In this document: positions 60,283-64,000 of the stretch, piece by piece | How the letters are laid out: the number at the start of each line of letters is the position of its first letter | Numbering within the stretch: position 1 is the stretch's first letter | NCBI GenBank assembly: GCA_030263455.1 | Contig: SZOZ01000005.1 | Location: forward strand, 1 to 64,000 | DNA length: 64,000 nt | DNA from: Synechococcales cyanobacterium CNB | GTDB taxonomy: Bacteria > Planctomycetota > Phycisphaerae > Phycisphaerales > UBA1924 | Direction: 5' to 3' | Position numbers and translations under genes: made by a program | Notes under the pieces: generated by a model | What the model saw: the letters and a program-made list of their open reading frames with translations, nothing else | What the model was told of the DNA's origin: nothing | The model's database searches: none

Positions 60283-61206
60283 TCAGTAGGGGTAGGGGTC
60301 GAGGTCCGGCTTGCCGAGGTACGCCCAGAGCGCGGCCGCACCCGCGATGAGCGCGACAGGCCCGAATGCGGCGAGGAACGGCGCGAGTCCCTTGCGGCGT
60401 GCAAATGGCGAGAGGAGCGAAACGCCGGACGCGAACGGCGCGAGAGCGAGGACCAGGAGCGGGGGCGTGCGAGGGTTCGTGTTGTAGAACTGCGCGATGA
60501 GGCCGAGTGAGAGGAGCCCCGCCAGCAGAAACACCACGCCACCCCGTTCGAGCGAGAAGCGGCGGCAGATCAGCCCAACGACGAGTGCGGCGCCGAGGAG
60601 CGCGATGAGGCAGGCGGAGAACTGCGCGCCGGTGGCGTACGGCGCGTAGAGGAAGACGGGGATCGAGGCCGCGGCGATGGGGAGAAGCACGAGCGGCATC
60701 CGCCAGCCATGCTGTCGATGCGCCACCGCGTCGAGGGTCGTTGCGGCGAGCGCGAGCCAGGCGGCGCATGCTCCGGCGATCGCGGCGGCCCTTGTCGCGC
60801 TCAGCGCATGAGGCGTGAGGGGCGCAAGCAAGGCGAGGGCGGTGAATGCGCCGAGAACGAGCGTCAATGGGTGTCGGGCGAGACGCCCGCCCCACCGAAG
60901 ACTCGGTGGGAGGAATACTGCAAGCGATGTGAGGAGGCCGATCGCGCCGCCGACTGCTGCCGTCGTGTGGAATCGCATCGCTCCGTTGGTGGGCCAGAGT
61001 TGCGGCTTGGGATTGAAACCCTTGTACGCGAGGAGGAAGGCGAGCGTGAAGACAACCGGCGCGACCCAGAGCGGCCCCCTTGGCCGGGTCTCGATCGAAG
61101 CGGACGGGCGGAAGAGGAGTTGCCAGAGCAGCCATGCAGCAAGCAGGCCGACGCCTGTGATGAGCCCGGGGTAGACGGTGGTGAAGAGAAGGTCGCGGGT
61201 GGACAT
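60283..61206 (-). CDS. multi-pass membrane protein of unknown function
   Basis: A 307-residue protein with about nine hydrophobic helices (for example LITGVGLLAAWLLWQLLF and VVFLLAGLLSLGLIAQFY) joined by short loops. No transport or enzyme signature is recognised. It is followed after five bases by the RimJ/RimL-type gene, and the two may be one transcript. The start is an ATG at 61206 with a weak ribosome site. Confidence 0.75.
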   Translation of the reverse strand: MSTRDLLFTTVYPGLITGVGLLAAWLLWQLLFRPSASIETRPRGPLWVAPVVFTLAFLLAYKGFNPKPQLWPTNGAMRFHTTAAVGGAIGLLTSLAVFLPPSLRWGGRLARHPLTLVLGAFTALALLAPLTPHALSATRAAAIAGACAAWLALAATTLDAVAHRQHGWRMPLVLLPIAAASIPVFLYAPYATGAQFSACLIALLGAALVVGLICRRFSLERGGVVFLLAGLLSLGLIAQFYNTNPRTPPLLVLALAPFASGVSLLSPFARRKGLAPFLAAFGPVALIAGAAALWAYLGKPDLDPYPY

Positions 61207-61327
61207 GGCGAATCGCGGCGGTCGGGGTCAACCGGACGCCGCGGAGTCGGCGGGGGTAGGCACGACCGTGGGTGAGGAGCGGGTAGAGTGTTGCGAGAGA
61301 GAGAGAGGACGACGGTCGTGGCAAGGG

Positions 61328-61972
61328 TTACTTCTGTGGGGCCTCGACGGCGACCTTGATGGTGACGTTGTTGCCAAGTCCGCCGGAGTCGGAGCCGTCC
61401 GGCGCCATGAAGTGGGTCATGTCGAAGTCGGATCGCTTGATTTCGAGAACGGCTTCAAAGGCGGCGATGGGGCGGTTGCGGAAGGTGCCGGTGCCGTGCC
61501 ACTCGAACTTCGCCTCGACGGGCTTTGTCTTGCCGTGCAGCGAGAGATCGCCCTTCAGGACGTAGTGGTTCCCCTCGACGTGCGTGATGGACGTGGACTT
61601 GAAGTCGATAGTCGGGAACTGGACGGCGTTGAAGAAGTCGGCGTTGCGGAGGTGGTCATCGCGCTGGCTGTTGCCGGTGTCCACGTTCTGGGTCTTGACC
61701 GAGAACGAGAACTGTCCGGCTGAGGGGTTCTCGGGGTCGAAGGTGAACTCGCCGGTCAGGCCGTTGAACCGGCCGTAGAAGTTGGTGATGCCCGCGTGCT
61801 TGATGCGGAAGACGACCGACGAGTGGACGGGGTCCACGGTGTAGGCGGCGGCTGGAGCGGTCGCGGACTCTGCGGTGGGCGCGGGCGTGGAACGCCCATG
61901 GGCGGCAAGGCCCAGCGCGCCGGCGGCGAGCAGCAGAGCAACAGGAACAGCGGCGAGCGAGCGGATACGCAT
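61328..61972 (-). CDS. YceI-family periplasmic lipid-binding-type protein
   Basis: A 214-residue exported protein with a signal peptide (LAAVPVALLLAAGALGLAA) and a complete YceI lipocalin-like barrel: YTVDPVHSSVVFRIKHAGIT, GRFNGLTGEFTFDPENPSAG, NSQRDDHLRNADFFNAVQFP and LKGDLSLHGKTKPVEAKFEW. Relatives bind isoprenoid or fatty-acyl molecules; the ligand here is unknown. GGAGG lies nine bases before the ATG. It is a single gene on the minus strand. Confidence 0.93.
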   Translation of the reverse strand: MRIRSLAAVPVALLLAAGALGLAAHGRSTPAPTAESATAPAAAYTVDPVHSSVVFRIKHAGITNFYGRFNGLTGEFTFDPENPSAGQFSFSVKTQNVDTGNSQRDDHLRNADFFNAVQFPTIDFKSTSITHVEGNHYVLKGDLSLHGKTKPVEAKFEWHGTGTFRNRPIAAFEAVLEIKRSDFDMTHFMAPDGSDSGGLGNNVTIKVAVEAPQK

Positions 61973-62071
61973 GATGGTGATCCTCCGGAAGAACGCCCGG
62001 CACGCGATCAGCCCGACGGGGCCGGGCGGCGGACTTGCAGAAGCCTACCGCTCAGAGCGGCCCCGGGTTCG

Positions 62072-62521
62072 TCAGGAATGGCCAAGGACGGACACCACGA
62101 CGCGCCGCGTGTGCGATGCACTGCGGTGTTCCCAGAGATAGATGCCCTGCCACGTGCCGAGGGCGAGCCGGCCGCGCAGGATCGGGATGCAGAGCGAGGT
62201 CTGCGTGAGGACGGCCTTGACGTGGCTGGGCATGTCGTCGGGGCCTTCAGCGGTATGGGTGTAGAGCGGGTCGCCCTCCGGGACAAGGCGGTCGAGCCAG
62301 GCTTCGAGATCGCGTCGCGCGGAGGGGTCGGCGTTCTCCTGGATGATGAGCGAGGCGGAGGTGTGGCGGATGAAGACGGTGCAGAGGCCGTCGTCCACGC
62401 CGGCGTCGGTCACGACGCGCGCGACGAGGTCGGTAATCTCGTGCAGGCCGCGGGCGGGAGTCGGGATGGAGAGTTCGATGGTGTACACGCAGGGCGCTCT
62501 GACCTCTTCAGCCCTGATCAT
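62072..62521 (-). CDS. yjbQ: YjbQ (UPF0047) family protein
   Basis: A 149-residue protein. The family motif is clear: CTVFIRHTSASLIIQENADP with metal-binding residues, then GPDDMPSHVKAVLTQTSLCI and LGTWQGIYLWEHR. Some members have weak thiamine-phosphate synthase activity, but the main role is unsettled. The start used (62521) overlaps the end of the upstream gene by 14 bases; a GTG about 12 codons later would also fit the family N-terminus. Confidence 0.9.
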   Translation of the reverse strand: MIRAEEVRAPCVYTIELSIPTPARGLHEITDLVARVVTDAGVDDGLCTVFIRHTSASLIIQENADPSARRDLEAWLDRLVPEGDPLYTHTAEGPDDMPSHVKAVLTQTSLCIPILRGRLALGTWQGIYLWEHRSASHTRRVVVSVLGHS

Positions 62522-63683
62522 TGCCGACGCTGCGTTCCGCCATGGCTCTGGCCATGGTGCCCTCGACCATGCCGGGCATCCAGAGCTCGGCATGGTCCTG
62601 GCCGTCGCAGTGCTGGCGCATGAGGAGGTAGAGGAGCGTGCCTGCTGACCAGAAGTAACTGAGTGCGAAGGCCCAGACGAGCAGGAGGGGCAGGGCGGAC
62701 CAGGTGGCGACCATGCCGCGTGCCCAGGCGTTGGTGCTGGTGAGGCCATCTTCGGTCGCGCCGCCGGTGACGATGGCCGTGCCGATCGGGCCGCTGAAGG
62801 CGGTGGAGGCGGTGGAGGTGAACGAGACGACGCCTTGGGCGAGCACGCCGAGGACGCCGACGAGGACGCCGCCGACGACGCCGAGCAGGGCGAGGTACAG
62901 GATCAGCCGCAGCGGTCGCGCGGCGACGTAGGCGAGGGAGCGCTGCACGGCGTCGATGGCGTCGGTGCCCTCGCAGGCGACGGCGGGAACGAGCATCGAT
63001 GAGCCGAGCAGGTACCCGGCGAAGAGCAGAACCGCGAGCGTGCCGAGGACGAGGAACAGCCCGTAGAGCAGACCGCCGAGGAGGTTCAGCACGGGCACGC
63101 CCTGCAGCACGAAGAAGCCGCCGACGGCCATGACGAGCGCGAGCAGGGCCACGCCCATCCAAGGCGCGAGGAGTGAGCCTGCGAGCGACGCCCACCGCTT
63201 GACGGCGAAGGCGAGCGCTTCAGGCCACGACATGACGACACCCTGCGAGAACTCGCAGGCAACGGAGCGGCTGATCGCCCCGCCGCCGATGGCCATGATC
63301 ACAACGTAGGGGATCGTGAGCAGGACGAGCGCGAGGGCGTGCTGGTCCCAGAGCGTGCGGGGGAGATCGTAGAGGAGGACGCTGAATCCACTGAGGACGG
63401 CCTCGCCGTTGAGGGCGCTGAGACCGCTGAAGATGAGGCCGAAGCCACGGAGTTTGAGGGCGACGGCCGCCTCGACGAACGATTGCTCACTCGACGACCA
63501 GAGGTTCGAGAGACTGCCGACGAACCACGCGGCGACGAGCGTGAAGAAAGCGAGTCCGAGTCGGCTCGGTCGCAGGGCGAGCGCGCCGGCGCGGAGGAGT
63601 TTGGGCCAGAGGAGGTCGTCGAGGAGGTCCGACAGCGCGATCCGGCGTTCGAGGGCCTCGCCGCGCGGCGTGGTGTCCGACAT
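62508..63683 (-). CDS. polytopic membrane protein of unknown function
   Basis: A 391-residue protein with about six or seven helices. The cytoplasmic N-terminus contains [20 protein letters not shown] and is followed by [20 protein letters not shown] and a set of Gly/Leu/Val-rich helices ([20 protein letters not shown]). The C-terminal end has [23 protein letters not shown] precedes the ATG at 63683. Similar proteins occur in planctomycetes, as far as I recall, without known function. Divergent from lemA. Confidence 0.78.
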   Translation of the reverse strand: MSDTTPRGEALERRIALSDLLDDLLWPKLLRAGALALRPSRLGLAFFTLVAAWFVGSLSNLWSSSEQSFVEAAVALKLRGFGLIFSGLSALNGEAVLSGFSVLLYDLPRTLWDQHALALVLLTIPYVVIMAIGGGAISRSVACEFSQGVVMSWPEALAFAVKRWASLAGSLLAPWMGVALLALVMAVGGFFVLQGVPVLNLLGGLLYGLFLVLGTLAVLLFAGYLLGSSMLVPAVACEGTDAIDAVQRSLAYVAARPLRLILYLALLGVVGGVLVGVLGVLAQGVVSFTSTASTAFSGPIGTAIVTGGATEDGLTSTNAWARGMVATWSALPLLLVWAFALSYFWSAGTLLYLLMRQHCDGQDHAELWMPGMVEGTMARAMAERSVGNDQG

Positions 63684-63834
63684 CGCAGGCCGTCCTTCCC
63701 TCGCGTCAAGGCCCGGCGTGGGCCGCGGGGGCGGGCAAATCCTACCAGAAGGCCGCAATCCGGGGGCGGGGTTCCTAACATCCTTGCGGGCGGGGCGACT
63801 GAGACCGCGCCCGACCCTCGACGGGAGGTACGAC

Positions 63835-64000
63835 ATGGGGTGGATCGTCCTGCTCGTAGCCGCCGGGCTGTTCGTGGTCGTGCTGCTGTGGTTCGTGGCG
63901 ATGTACAACACGCTGGTGCGTCAGCGGGTGGACTGCGACAACGGGTGGTCGCAGATCGACGTGCAGCTGAAGCGGCGCTATGACCTGATTCCGAACCTGG
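63835..64000 (+). CDS. lemA: LemA family protein (5' part, runs off the window)
   Basis: The first 55 codons are visible. An N-terminal membrane helix ([20 protein letters not shown]) is followed by [20 protein letters not shown] and [11 protein letters not shown], the hallmark start of LemA proteins. Function in bacteria is not well defined. GGGAGG lies six bases before the ATG. The gene continues beyond the right edge. Confidence 0.93.
   Translation, partial: MGWIVLLVAAGLFVVVLLWFVAMYNTLVRQRVDCDNGWSQIDVQLKRRYDLIPNL

Noticed and set aside
1-64000. CRISPR arrays, insertion sequences, rRNA
   Set aside because: No regularly spaced direct repeats with unique spacers, no transposase-like protein and no rRNA-like sequence was seen.

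Overview
The window reads as a stretch of chromosome from a high-GC, Gram-negative planctomycete, most likely of the Phycisphaerae. This is inferred from several things seen together: a PEP-CTERM-tailed exported protein with an exosortase/EpsI pair, a secreted lipoprotein ending in two dockerin-like EF-hand repeats, a DUF1559-type pseudopilin, heptose (HldE) biosynthesis, strong GC bias at third codon positions and many G/C homopolymers of 8-10 bases. There is no phage module, transposase, rRNA or CRISPR array. Four tRNA genes are present (Ala-UGC, Cys-GCA, Ser-GCU, Ser-CGA).

Layout. 0-14 kb: a beta-CASP metallo-hydrolase, two overlapping zinc-ribbon membrane proteins, an EamA transporter, tRNA-Ala, a predicted outer-membrane protein, a secreted cyclophilin, a pseudopilin, an ECF sigma/anti-sigma pair, a long coiled-coil Wzz-like protein, a small membrane protein with 17 cysteines, an aldose-1-epimerase-like enzyme and an HD-GYP protein. 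14-30 kb: a PEP-CTERM protein, lipA, then a one-direction exopolysaccharide/exosortase locus (export lipoprotein, exosortase, EpsI, a 1515-residue TPR protein, a Wzc-like protein, a sugar-nucleotide epimerase, a WecA-type phosphotransferase), followed by an orphan ParA ATPase and a VanZ-like protein. 30-46 kb: a sodium/proton antiporter-like carrier, murJ, an entericidin-like lipoprotein, an SDR, thyX, mutS, a DUF155 protein, a C39-like protein, hldE and a Trk/Ktr potassium uptake pair. 46-54 kb: a minus-strand respiratory operon (Rrf2 regulator, four-cluster Fe-S protein, NrfD-type membrane subunit, molybdopterin oxidoreductase) followed by an isolated nuoH. 54-64 kb: two tRNA-Ser genes, rpoZ, a CoaC-type flavoprotein, an unusual tRNA-derived repeat block, the EF-hand lipoprotein, a thioredoxin-like protein, an acetyltransferase, two membrane proteins, a YceI protein, YjbQ and the start of lemA.

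How the parts fit. The 16.4-29.3 kb locus would start an undecaprenyl-linked polysaccharide, control its chain length and export it, while exosortase/EpsI would process PEP-CTERM proteins such as the one at 14.05-14.69 kb. The Rrf2 regulator has a cysteine pattern suited to an Fe-S cluster, and a good sigma70 promoter overlaps an inverted repeat just upstream of it. This suggests a redox- or NO-responsive switch on the molybdopterin operon. The catalytic subunit of that operon is interrupted by a one-base frameshift in this sequence.

A repeated pattern is a -10-like hexamer (TACAGT, TAGACT, TATACT and similar) only 6-8 bases before the start codon of genes without a Shine-Dalgarno sequence. 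This suggests leaderless transcription and helped to choose several starts. All functional calls come from reading motifs by eye; no database search was run.
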